A DNA stretch of 64,000 nucleotides from Amblyornis subalaris (taxonomy: Eukaryota > Chordata > Aves > Passeriformes > Ptilonorhynchidae), in assembly GCA_018881555.1 (NCBI GenBank), contig JACAXG010000261.1:186001-250000 (forward strand), given 5' to 3'. Position numbers and translations under genes: made by a program. The notes under the pieces are model-generated. The model was not told the origin of the DNA. It did not search any database and worked only from the letters and a program-made list of their open reading frames with translations. Shown in pieces: positions 11,848 through 20,800 of the stretch (positions within the stretch are counted from its first letter, which is position 1; the number at the start of each line of letters is the position of its first letter).

Positions 11848-12242
11848 TCAAAAATAATTCGGAAGGTTATTTATACACACCATCCATGCGTCCGTCTGAG
11901 CACGCAAGCTGGCCCCGAATAAAGAGGGCAGAACAACCATGAGAGNAAACCTAAAACCTCACCAACCAAAGAACAACAAACAAGCCCACGAGCCCATAGA
12001 AGCTGAAAATGAAACAAAAAAGGGCTTCTGCTTCAGGCAGAAGTGGTGTTCTGAATGTCAGTGGTGCTCTCAGGTGTGTATTCCNGGGAAAATATCCCAA
12101 AACTTGATGCCTGCGTGCTTGAGCATAGAACTATCAAAATGAAATGGCTTTAAATTGATATAGGGAATAAATTAATATCTTAAAAATAAAGTAAGATGGA
12201 AAGCTGAAGTTAATGGGATGTTATTGCTGATGGGACTGTCAG

Positions 12243-12330
12243 AGTCCACCCCCTGCCATGGGCAGGGACACCTTCCACTAGACNAGGTTGCTCCAAGCCC
12301 CATCCAACCTGGCCTTGAACACTTCCAGGA
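12243..12330 (-). repeat. CR1 LINE 3' fragment (antisense)
   Basis: An antisense CR1 piece, from 'ccccctgccatgggcaggga' to 'cttgaacacttccaggaatg'. Its extreme 3' tail is missing. Confidence 0.9.
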
Positions 12331-12339
12331 ATGGGGAAA

Positions 12340-12500
12340 TTATGGAAGGATCATCCAGTCCAACCCCTGGCCCTGCACAGGACACCCCAACAATCCCACC
12401 CTGTCCCTGAGAGCATTGTCCAAACGCTCCTTGAGCTCTGGCAGCCTTGAGAACGTGACCATTCCCAGGGATGCCTGTTCACAGCATGGGAAAAAAAGCA
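12340..12500 (-). repeat. CR1 LINE fragment, second subfamily (antisense)
   Basis: This directly adjoins the previous fragment but is a different CR1 subfamily. It shows 'atcatccagtccaacccctg', a gcacaggacaccccaacaat block and 'ctccttgagctctggcagcc'. The same subfamily appears in sense at 46345-46594. Confidence 0.88.
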
Positions 12501-12892
12501 ACTTGAAGTGTTGGATCAATATGCCAGGAATTTTTATGAGGACAGCCCTTTCAAATGAAAACGTAGGTGTCAAATATCTCAAAAAAGGTAAAAGAGAAAA
12601 GGAGCAGCGTTTATATCCTACCACGTATATGCAGATTTTGAGAGAGGGACAAAGTTGTTAGCAATTCCCATCAGGTCCCAGAATTTATGTAAATCCAGAT
12701 GGCTGAACGACACGAGTTCATTTTTTTTCTTTAAGGGAAATCTGGAAGTTTTAAAAACAATTTAGCAAGAGCCAATTAATCAAACCCACCAGAAGCGTGC
12801 TGGGATGGCTGCCTACGAATAAGGAATGTCATGTTTCAGCTTGTCTTAGTCAAGNATGGGAAGAAACTCCTTGGAAGCTTAGCAGGAAGTTC
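12501..12892. other. Unique stretch, no gene seen
   Basis: AT-rich sequence with a short T-run near 12721. No coding or regulatory signal stands out. Confidence 0.4.
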
Positions 12893-12985
12893 CCTTTCCA
12901 CTATCCCAGGTTGCTCCAAGCCGCATCCAACCCGGCCTTGGGCACTTCCAGGGATGGGGCAGCCACAGCTTCCCTGGGAAACAGA
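12893..12985 (-). repeat. CR1 LINE 3' fragment (antisense)
   Basis: A short antisense piece, 'ccactatcccaggttgctcc' to 'gatggggcagccacagcttc', truncated at both ends. Confidence 0.9.
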
Positions 12986-13329
12986 GATAATTGGATAATG
13001 CATCTCAGGGGGGATGTCCCCATTGGATTGTGTCTCTCGGGTCCGTCCCCACCTCAGGCTGCAAATGTTTTGCTTCCCATCATGTGGAATGTTTGGAGCA
13101 GGATCGGGTAGGTTCGGGCAGTGCATTAATCAAAGGCGAAACAACAAAATGTAAGTGAAACGAGATGTGTCAGTTCAATAAGGTAATTCTTCATAAAACT
13201 GAACAATCAATTAAATGTTGAATGGGAAAACGGGGATAGAGGGAAATGTGCCGGACAACTAATTTTTTATTTTTATTTTTATTTTTATTTATTTACTTGT
13301 GTAATTGAGGCAAAGATGTTGAACCATGC
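12986..13329. other. Unique stretch upstream of the CpG island
   Basis: AT-rich flank of the island, containing a TTTTA pentanucleotide array at 13261-13295. No gene seen. Confidence 0.45.
13261..13295. repeat. (ATTTT)n microsatellite
   Basis: About five to six units of ATTTT/TTTTA lie immediately upstream of the GC-rich island. They form an abrupt AT-to-GC boundary. Confidence 0.9.
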
Positions 13330-13637
13330 GCTGCCCTTTTGGTCGTTTATCCCTCGCTTCAGCTGTCGGCTGCCGAAAGCAGCCGGTTTTACAGACGATA
13401 CCTGATGGATGAAACAAAACAGCCCGTTCGGGAGCGGGATCGCGGGTGCGGAAAACCGGGGGAATTAAAAAAAAAAAAAAAAAAAGTTTCACGTTTTATT
13501 GTAATACCGTCCATCTAGCACGGATTGTCTTTGCTGCGGGCTCGCGGGTCAGGACGCCGGTCCCGGGATGCCGTCCCGCCCCGGGGCCGCCGCTCCCGCN
13601 CCCATCCCGGCTCCCGGAGGGGCCGCGGGCCCGGCGC

Positions 13638-13648
13638 CAACATGGCGG
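13638..13648 (+). promoter_or_regulatory. YY1-type element
   Basis: CAACATGGCGG matches the YY1 core consensus CAANATGGCGG. It lies upstream of the TATA box, so it could serve an earlier start site. Confidence 0.6.
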
Positions 13649-13666
13649 ACCCCGGCCCGCCCCCCG

Positions 13667-13680
13667 GTCGCCATGGCGAC
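13667..13680. promoter_or_regulatory. RFX X-box palindrome
   Basis: GTCGCCATGGCGAC is a perfect 14-bp palindrome and fits the RFX-family X-box consensus GTNRCC-N2-RGYRAC. RFX factors bind such sites in promoters of ciliary genes and of some cell-cycle and neuronal genes. It lies about 90 bases upstream of the TATA box. The motif is seen directly; binding is an inference. A perfect second copy with a different half-site sequence is at 16188-16201. Confidence 0.65.
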
Positions 13681-13694
13681 GGGCCGCGCGCCAC

Positions 13695-13725
13695 GGGGCG
13701 GGGCCGGGGCGGCGCGGGGCGGGGC
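13695..13725. promoter_or_regulatory. Two Sp1/KLF GC boxes
   Basis: Two exact copies of GGGGCGGGGC lie at 13695-13704 and 13716-13725, 21 bases apart. They sit 30-60 bases upstream of the TATA box, the usual Sp1 position. Confidence 0.75.
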
Positions 13726-13753
13726 CCGATCGGTTCCCTTCCCCCCGCGCGGC

Positions 13754-13762
13754 TATAAATAG
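13754..13762 (+). promoter_or_regulatory. TATA box
   Basis: TATAAATAG in a GC-rich context (GGC before, CCCG after) fits the TATA consensus and predicts transcription start at about 13783-13787. A TATA box within a strong CpG island is uncommon. Because CTATAAATAG is close to symmetrical it could also act on the minus strand. Confidence 0.65.
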
Positions 13763-13774
13763 CCCGCGCTTCCT

Positions 13775-13780
13775 GATTGG
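13775..13780 (-). promoter_or_regulatory. CCAAT box (inverted)
   Basis: GATTGG, the reverse complement of CCAATC, in the wider CTGATTGG favoured by NF-Y. It lies between TATA and the predicted start. It would therefore be better placed for a minus-strand start or for the second plus-strand start. Confidence 0.45.
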
Positions 13781-13793
13781 CCGCGGGGAAAAA

Positions 13794-13859
13794 ATGGTCG
13801 CACCACGTGACTCCCCATCTAAAAAAAAATTCAAGATGGCGGATCCCGTCACGGGCTGA
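13794..13859 (+). CDS. Candidate 21-codon upstream ORF
   Basis: The first ATG after the predicted start is in strong Kozak context (A at -3, G at +4) and opens a 21-codon frame with a lysine run (SPSKKKFK). It ends in TGA at 13857-13859. A second in-frame ATG, also in good context, lies within the YY1 element at 13836. If exon 1a is used, this would be a translation-regulating upstream ORF rather than a protein gene. It depends entirely on the predicted start site. Confidence 0.3.
   Translation: MVAPRDSPSKKKFKMADPVTG
13804..13811. promoter_or_regulatory. E-box (USF/MITF-TFE type)
   Basis: CACGTGAC, preceded by C. This is the core of the E-box bound by USF, and it overlaps the CLEAR motif (GTCACGTGAC) bound by TFEB/TFE3. 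The 5' flank departs from full CLEAR. Confidence 0.5.
13832..13842 (+). promoter_or_regulatory. YY1 element downstream of start
   Basis: CAAGATGGCGG is an exact fit to the YY1 consensus in the same orientation as transcription, about 50 bases after the predicted start. This is the typical place for YY1 in CpG promoters. Confidence 0.65.
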
Positions 13860-14126
13860 GTCCGTCGGTGGCGCGCTCCGCGCCGGGGGGGCCATCGCCG
13901 CGCAGCTTCCCCGCCTCGCCCGCCGCCCAGGTCAGTACGCGGCGCTCCGCCGCCCCCGCGCCGCGCCGCCCCCGCCGTCGAGCCAGGGCTGCCCGCGGCG
14001 CGGCCCCTTTAAGACCGCGCGCCTCCCCGCCCGCCGGGCTCGCGGCGCGGCGGAGCCGCTCCCGGGGGCCGCTGGTCCCCCCGCGCTCGGGCCGTGGGAG
14101 GGGGCGGTGACGGGCAGCTCCCGCCG

Positions 14127-14131
14127 CCAAT
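14127..14131 (+). promoter_or_regulatory. CCAAT box
   Basis: CCGCCAATCGG, a good NF-Y site, about 350 bases before the second exon end. With the inverted GATTGG at 14195-14200 it makes a CCAAT pair about 65 bases apart. Confidence 0.5.
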
Positions 14132-14194
14132 CGGAGGCGCCCTCGAGGCGGTGGCGGGCGGATTTGAGCCGCGCGGCGCCCCACGCCGTGCGCT

Positions 14195-14200
14195 GATTGG
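14195..14200 (-). promoter_or_regulatory. CCAAT box (inverted)
   Basis: GCTGATTGGGCGG, an NF-Y type site followed by GC boxes. It probably belongs to the promoter of exon 1b. Confidence 0.5.
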
Positions 14201-14257
14201 GCGGCGCGCCGGGCGGGGCGTGCCCGGTGCGCGCCATCACTCCGGCACGGGCGTGGC

Positions 14258-14275
14258 GGGCGGGGTGGGCGGGGC
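14258..14275 (+). promoter_or_regulatory. G-quadruplex motif and GC box
   Basis: Four guanine tracts of three to four bases are separated by single-base loops (GGGCGGGGTGGGCGGGG). This is the pattern of a very stable parallel G-quadruplex, and it also contains a GC box. It lies about 200 bases upstream of exon 1b's end. Confidence 0.6.
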
Positions 14276-14473
14276 GCGGGGGGCGTGACGGGCAGCGCCG
14301 CCGCCCACTCAGCGCGCGGGGACCGGTTTTTTGTGAATGGGGCGGGCGGGGCCGGTGTCGCCGCCAGCTCCGCCCTCTGCGCGCCGGCGCCGCCCCTCCC
14401 GGGCGGCCGCGGCTCCGCCTCGTCCCCCCCCCGGCGGCGGCGGCGCTCGGTCCGTGCGGGGCTCGGCGGGGCG

Positions 14474-14485
14474 ATGCGGGCAGCG
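14474..14485 (+). CDS. Candidate coding start in exon 1b (partial)
   Basis: ATG CGG GCA GCG is followed at once by GTGAGT, a perfect donor, so a coding frame would begin with M-R-A-A and enter intron 1 in phase 0. Kozak context is fair (G at -3, C at +4). The upstream boundary of the exon is not defined, because the start here would lack a TATA box. Four residues are too few to identify a protein. The alternative is that the ATG is incidental and the whole exon is 5' UTR. If real, the gene's remaining exons are downstream, possibly outside the window. Confidence 0.3.
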
Positions 14486-15968
14486 GTGAGTGACCGAGCG
14501 CCGGGCCGCGAGCAGCGCCGCGCGGGGGCCCGGCCCCGAGGCGCGGCGGGGCGGGCGCGGCCCTGCGGCGGGGGCGACGCCCGCGGCGGGGCCCTGCGGC
14601 GCCGGGCGGGCCGCGGCCCGGGGTCCGTTCTTCCATCCTCTCTCNCCCCGCCTCCTTCTCTTATCCTTATCCTGGGAATAACGCGGGACTTAGGGAAAGT
14701 TTGTGTCCTCGCGCCGGGCTCCCGGGGGCTACCGGTCTCGGCCGAGGGCCCCGCGGCACCAACCTCCTCTTAAAAAAAAAAAACCCCAAATGGCTTTTTT
14801 TTGTGCCCAGGAGGAGCAAACAGGGGGTGCTGCCCTCGGCAGCGCGGCGCTCCCGGGGAGCCCGGAGGTGGCAATGACAGGTCCGAGGCCCAGGGCTGCA
14901 GCCTGGCCCCCAAAACGTCCCGTTTTGGGGGGCCGAGGGTGGCTAAACCACGTGTGCCGCTCGGAAACCTCAAGCCTTGGCTTGTACGGGGAGAAATTAA
15001 GCAGAAAAAGAGGAGGCTTGGGGCTGGCGGAGCAGCGCGGAGGGAGGTGTTGCCCGGCAGCCGCGTGTGGGTTTTGCTGCAGGGATTTATCAGGGAAGAT
15101 GCTGCGCGATCCCGGCGCTCCCCCGAAATGTTACCCGCTCCCCAGGCGCGGTCTGCGGGGTGTCTGTGGCGCCCTGACAGCTCAGGGCAGCAGAGGGATT
15201 TACATAACAATAATTTGACGGTGTCGCTCGGCGCTGGGCAGCGTCTGGAGCGGAGGGAACCTGCCCTTCGCTCAAAGCACTTGCGTAATTGTGTTGTGCG
15301 CCCACTTCGTGGTAGTGGAAGGTGCTGGTTTTGGTGGTTTCTTTGCCTGTCAATAGGCTGTTTTGGCAGATTTGCATAAATTAGGCTCGTCGNCGCTAAC
15401 GCCCGTACGAGCGGATTTCATGTTACAGCCTTGCCTCATATTCCGGGCTGGATTACAGCTCTAAAAACGCTCCCAAGGAGTGGGGATCCGCGTTGGGAAG
15501 GTGTGGGTGGATTCAGGGTGTGAAAACGGCTTGTAAAATCCTGGGATGGGGCGTGCGGCGAGGTATNGGCTCTCTCCCGTCTTCCCCGCTTCTTTCCCAC
15601 CAGGCAGCTCGGTGCCGTGCTCGTTTCCCACAGCTGTATCCCGTTGTCCTCATAGCGCTAATTTGAGGCCGGGGAGATGGAGCGAGTATTATTTCGGCCC
15701 CAGGAGCCACAGCGAGCGAATAATCCCCTGGCCGCTGCGTTTTGATTTACTGCTATTATGCCCTGTCAATAAATGGGACTCGTGCTGCATTCCCTGCCCT
15801 CAAAGTGCTTCTTCGCTCGTTGCCAAATCTACCTGGAGTTAATGATCTGAATTGTGCTTTGTTGTTGTTGTTTGTTGTTGTAGCGGCAACATTTTTAAAA
15901 GCTAAAGGAGCTCTGAAGTTTATATAATNATCTGGTTCTTGGCAGGGTTTCGTGGTGGGGTGTTTTTT

Positions 15969-15987
15969 TGTGTGTGTGTGTGTGTGT
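15969..15987. repeat. (TG)n microsatellite
   Basis: An uninterrupted TG dinucleotide run of about nine units, preceded by a T-run. Confidence 0.95.
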
Positions 15988-16187
15988 AATGCGGTCGGTC
16001 GCGGCGCTGAGTTTTAATCGTTTCTGATGTTTCCAGCACCACTGTATGGAGTTCTCAGCCTAAAAGCTGCCGTCGCCGCTCCGCAGCCTCGCTGGAAGAG
16101 TTGAGGGCATTGAATTAAGAAAGCTCAGCTGCTTGTATACAAATATACAGCAATTACGAGGCAACAAAGTTATTGCAGAACCCTGCT

Positions 16188-16201
16188 GTCACCATGGCAA
16201 C
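16188..16201. promoter_or_regulatory. RFX X-box in proximal intron
   Basis: GTCACCATGGCAAC is a perfect match to the palindromic RFX X-box consensus. It sits about 1.7 kb inside the putative first intron, in AT-rich sequence that looks like a conserved element. It is probably an enhancer-type site paired with the promoter X-box. Confidence 0.6.
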
Positions 16202-16879
16202 ACGCTCACTCAATTACATTTGGAAATGTAAAATGCCACCCAGTTAGAAAGAGTAAGTTTTAGCGACTGCAGATTTTCTGGATAAAGTGAAATGTGGAAG
16301 ATGCAGCTTTCCAGGATTCTCTGTTTTTTTCCTTCAGCCTTGGATGGCATGTTTTAGCATGTGCATCTGACAGATTTCTGGTGCTGATATTAAGCTGTGC
16401 CCTTGGTGGTCTAAACTTAGGGATAAAATATATTTATATCTTTAAAATTTTAACTTTGCCACCCTATTTTTTTTTTTTTGTTTTGCTTCAGCACTCGGCT
16501 TTAGGAAGGGGACAGATTAGGAAAAGCATTTTGAAAATCACCTCTCAATACCAGAGGAATTTGTCATTTTCTTGATGGGATGGAGGCACGGAAGAAAAGC
16601 ACATGTATGGCATGAAAACCTTGTGTTCCCTTGGGAGGTTATGTTTGTTGAGCAGTCTGTGTTTGTGTGGTGCCATCTCCTAAAATCTCCTAAGTAGAAG
16701 AAGACTGNCAGGTGTGAGCTACCGAGTTCTTGAGGAGCCCAGGGAGCATCCCGGTTAGGAGACAGCAGGTGGAGGATATCAAGATCCTAATGTAGGATGC
16801 AGGTGAACTCCTTAGTTGAAATCAGTTTCACTTTATTGCTTGCCTTTTAAAGGTTGATCACTAGGAAAATAAAAAAAAG

Positions 16880-17002
16880 CCAGGTTGGATGGGGCCTGGA
16901 GCAACCTGGGATAGTGGAAGGTGTTCCTGCCCGTGGTGGGGGGGTGGAACAAGATGAGTTTTAAAGTCCTTTTTTTACCCAAACCATTCTATGAGTATAT
17001 GA
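16880..17002 (+). repeat. CR1 LINE 3' tail
   Basis: Sense tail with 'ggagcaacctgggatagtgg', degraded after a T-run, ending CCATTCTATGAG. Confidence 0.92.
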
Positions 17003-17127
17003 AAACAGTAAAAGTAGTTTCTTGCATAATCTTTTTGCTATTGAAGATGCAACTCTCTGCTGTGCTTATGTTTCACAGGCAACGTCCCATTAATGCAGAA
17101 AAGATAAAAGCAACAGTGCAGTAAGAA

Positions 17128-17165
17128 CAAGAAAAGGTAAATACAAGAAAAGGTAAATACAAGAA
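17128..17165. repeat. 16-bp tandem repeat
   Basis: The unit caagaaaaggtaaata occurs twice in perfect tandem (17128-17143, 17144-17159), with a partial third copy. Confidence 0.9.
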
Positions 17166-17583
17166 TAAGGGGGTTTTTTTTAAACTAAGAGTAATGCGTT
17201 TACAGACACCTGGAGATTGATGAACTCCTGAAGAAGTTACCTGGTAACAGGAGCTGATAAGAGAGATTTAGGTAGGTGCAGATTGCAGTGAGTTGTCTTC
17301 AAGAAATGTGTTTTGCCCACATCTTCAGGGTCTTCAACTCCAGACTGCCTCCTGAACCATTGGAGCATCTGGATTGGGAAGGTTTGCAAGTCCCCTGGAC
17401 CTGTGTTAGATGAGGGACGGTTTTGGGTGGAGGCTTTGTCCAACTTGTCAGGTTGTTCTGCTTTCACCACCACCAGGTGACTTTCCAGCCTTGTGGTGTG
17501 CCCAAGTCCTCGAGAGCAGCAGCTTGAGCACAGGTGACTTTCAGCTCCCATGGTCAGTGCTTGTTTTTCTCCTGGCCTTCTGC
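17166..17583. other. Unique stretch, no gene seen
   Basis: Nothing recognisable. Short frames on both strands lack coding character. Confidence 0.4.
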
Positions 17584-17870
17584 CATAGAATCATGGAATA
17601 GTTTGGGTTGGGAGGGACCTTANAGCTCATCCCATTTCACCCTGTGCTNTAGGCAGGGACACCTTCCACCATCCCAGATTGTTCCAAGCCCTGTCCATTC
17701 TGGCCTTGGACACTTCCANGGATGGGGCAGCCACAGCTTCNCTGGGCAACCTGTGCCAGGGCCTCCCCACCNTCACAAGGAAGAATTTCTTCTTCCCATG
17801 GGCAGAGGTGGGATTGCAGGAGCTACCTTTTTATANCCTGCTGAAAAGGTGGAGTTGAGTCTTTATCCTT
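17584..17870 (-). repeat. CR1 LINE 3' fragment (antisense)
   Basis: A nearly 290-base antisense copy from the 3' terminus (CATAGAATCATGGAATAG) through 'gatggggcagccacagcttc' to the gaagaatttcttcttccc region. It contains six ambiguous bases, unusually many. Confidence 0.94.
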
Positions 17871-20800
17871 AAATTCCCCATGGAACTGCAGGGGTGAGGA
17901 ATAGGACTTGTTAAAAATAAAGGTTAAAATTGCCCAGGAGTCTGTGGGTTTAGCTTAGTTTGCCCTCTTTATCTCTGTTTCAAATGCTTTGTNCTTTCTG
18001 GGGAGTAGATCTTTTAAAGGCAGCTTAAGGTGTATTTGTGATTCAGAAACTTGGTGCAGTGCCTGAAACTTGGCCTCAAGGTTCATTTGCACGTTTCAAA
18101 TAGGGGGAAGCTACAGACTTTCTTAAATGAAGGTGCCCAAACACATTGCAAATGAAGTGTTGAGACTAAAACTTGCCCCCAAATACATAAGATGTGCTAG
18201 AATAAAATATTCTAGGGCAGTTTTTCTTCATTCTCCAGTGTTCCTCTAATGCTTGTATGCCATGCTGTACCTTTGTAAGGTCACTGTAACCAGCTGTCCC
18301 CGTGTTTCCTCGAGGCTACCCTGGGTCTGTGTGGGTTAAGTGCTGTATGTGATGCTCACTTCAGGGTTTGACAACCTGAGTGCTCACTGCCCAGCTGTGC
18401 CAGCTTTATCTTGGGGTTAAAATACTTCTTTGGTGTCCTCTTCCAGTTAAAGAAGTGCTTGTGTGCCCCTTGGCATTGTGAGTATATATATTTATATATC
18501 TATAAAATATAAACCCCATACCCTCAGGACCATATTTTACTCATCTTGCACCCGTGGTTGAGTAGACACGGTGATGTTACCAGAGGAGTTTATTTGCTGA
18601 GTGGTATCTGTTGCTGGCCTGCTCCAAATGGCAAAGCTTGTCCCAAACCACAAGGAAATATTAATTGAACATGTTATTTGGCCACTGGTAATAACATTCG
18701 TTAAGTATTTGCCAAGTATTCTTCTTGCTGGCTTCTTTGGTGGTGTCATATTCTACTTCATTGCTCTGCCAGTTCACCTTTAGCTTGTTTCCAGTTATCT
18801 CATCGCTTTTCCATAATCTTTTTCAATCCTGCTACCTAGTTTACATGGTTTTAAATTTTATCNGAGTCCTGCTGGAATCCCTTGGGTTTGTGCTTTTGTA
18901 AGAGCNTGTTTTGCTCAACACAGAAGCTGATAGGATGTGTCTTGTCACTGAATTCACAATTGCTTTTTAGTTTGAGCCCACTTTCCTCATGGAAAGCTTC
19001 TCTCTTCCNTTTCCCTTTGCTTCCAGGTTCCCCAGGTCCAAGCATACCAATGCTCCAGAGCAGTGGAAGGAACCTGGTTCTCCTCACTTGCTGAGCTCAG
19101 AGGTCTGGCTTGGGGGGGGAAATCATGAAAATATGTGTGTTTGCCTCAAATAGCTGAAGCTGACAAACAGCAGAAACGCTAAAGCTGTCTGCTTTAATAA
19201 TTAGAAATGTGACAATATTGCAAACCAGTAAAAGGAGTAAATAGTCTTTTAAAATATTAAAGTAAAAGCTGTGTGTGATGGGGGAGGAAATGGATGTCAG
19301 CATTTTGGTTCGATGTAAGTTGTTTCATATATATATATATAAAAATATATATATGGTCTATATTGAATCCCTGGGTGAAGGAACTCCTCGGAGCACTCCT
19401 GTAATTAATGCCGCTTGCATTTTGATTGGGTTATGCAGGAACCCGAAGTGGGCCAGGTTTACTTTCTCCTGCAGTGGACCGTGTTGATAAGGCAATATAT
19501 AACAGATGATTCATGAAGTGCTGCTTGTCATTGCCAGGGCTGCTTGAATAGCGAGCAGATTTTGGGCAATGCTTCTTCACCGGAAAGATTTGGGCAGTTT
19601 AAACTGAGAGGAGGAGGAGGAGAGAAAAATCTGCACTGTATTTCTGGCTGTCTTAAAGGAGCTGCCTCACAGCGTTTGGAAGAAGTTGGGGGGGGAGAAT
19701 GGGTAAAATAAGGAGGGGGGGTAGAGAAGCAGGAAAGCACACAGAGGTTGCATAATGATGTTGAAGAAGGGAACAATTAGAAAAAGACTGTAAAATCTCT
19801 TGGAAAGCTTCCGTGGTTTCCCCTTTGCAAGGAATTACAGCTTGGCCTTCCTCTCTAAAAATTCAGGCCTTTTTCATGGNATTCATTCCTGGGCACATCT
19901 TGAGCAGCTTCGTTTTTTTCAGTTCATTTTCACATTGGATATTGCTTCAGAAAAGTTTGATGAAAATCTACTTCAAAGAGCCATCTCCTAGTGCAGAAGA
20001 ATGGAAGAATGTGGGTTGGCTCGTGGTCTTGGTCACACTCAGCCCTCTGCCCTCATCAATGGCTGAACCTTTGTTCCTCACATCAGAAGCATTTAAAACC
20101 CCTAAAGTTACAATTTGAAAACTGGATCTTTGCTCATGAGAAACCTCTTTTTAGTTTGGCCAAGATAACCTAATCTTAATTTAGTTTGGTTTTNTAATAA
20201 CAAGCCAGTTATTTTATCTATCTGTCCATCTATCTATATCTGCTGGATGAAGAATTGTATTTTAGGGGTTTTATTTTCTGCCATCATAGGATAAAATAAC
20301 GAGTAGGGGCTGAGCGTCTCAGCCCCAGTGCTGGCAGCACAGCAATGTGTTGTTTTAAATGTCTTTTTAAGTGTGTCAGTCCTTCATTCTGGGGAGCACT
20401 GACATCCAGTTGAACTGCACTCCATGTATCTTTTATGAGTAGTGAAAACCTCTGATATTTCACACGTAGGAAATAATTCACTGTATTAATTTTTCTGGGG
20501 AACTGGTGCTTTAATGAGGTGTCTGTCAGCGAGACTTAATTACAGTTAAATTCTGTGAGNATTAGTACACTGTGTCTTGTTCTGTGCAAAATGAAGTTCC
20601 ATTTGTCACGTGCAAGTGAGAGNATTAGTTTGCTGATAGAATTTGTGTTAACTTCAATTTGAGGAATAGCAGTTACTCATAACTGGCCTGTCACCCATCA
20701 GTTCACATCCTTCTCCTGGGTGGATTTTCCCAATGTGCTCAAACAGCTTATGCTGCATTTGCTCAGGGAAATAATGTTCAGGTTATTTCTGGGGTTGTGT

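Larger units (their letters stand above)
13785..13930 (+). other. Predicted first exon 1a (untranslated)
   Basis: The 5' end is set by the TATA box 30 bases upstream. The 3' end is a consensus donor, CCCAG|GTCAGT, with the intron beginning at 13931. The exon contains one short open frame (13794-13859) that stops before the donor, so it would be a 5' leader with an upstream ORF. The E-box and the sense YY1 element lie inside it, as is common just downstream of starts. No transcript evidence is available, and the 5' limit is uncertain by tens of bases. Confidence 0.4.
13330..14650 (+). promoter_or_regulatory. Main CpG island promoter
   Basis: CpG-dense, very GC-rich sequence runs for about 1.3 kb, with a CpG shore continuing to about 15.7 kb. 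It is the only large island in the window and contains the full set of core-promoter elements listed separately. The order of elements (X-box, GC boxes, TATA, start region, YY1 element in sense orientation, splice donor GTCAGT) points to plus-strand transcription from about 13785. A second cluster of GC and CCAAT boxes at 14.1-14.4 kb precedes a second exon end at 14485. Avian islands of this kind are often bidirectional, so a minus-strand transcript is also possible. A 19-base adenine run lies inside its left edge (13467-13485). Confidence 0.9.
14486..16879. other. CpG shore and proximal intron
   Basis: GC-rich to about 15.7 kb, then AT-rich. It contains a (TG)n run at 15969-15987 and a stretch at about 16100-16260 with high-information sequence, including the second X-box. 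Several long frames near 14.7-15.4 kb reflect low stop density in GC-rich DNA; I found no splice-site or domain support for them. Confidence 0.5.

Noticed and set aside
13932..14636. Long minus-strand frame (234 codons) across the CpG island
   Set aside because: The sequence is almost entirely R, P, A and G, as expected from stop-poor GC-rich DNA. It overlaps promoter elements and other equally long frames on both strands.
14703..15379. Long plus-strand frames downstream of exon 1b
   Set aside because: Two overlapping frames of similar length, with no domain, no good acceptor and composition-driven sequence. They lie in the CpG shore.
18601..18783. Plus-strand 60-codon frame with a hydrophobic C-terminal half
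   Set aside because: Short, with no splice sites or start support. Hydrophobicity follows from the T-rich strand.
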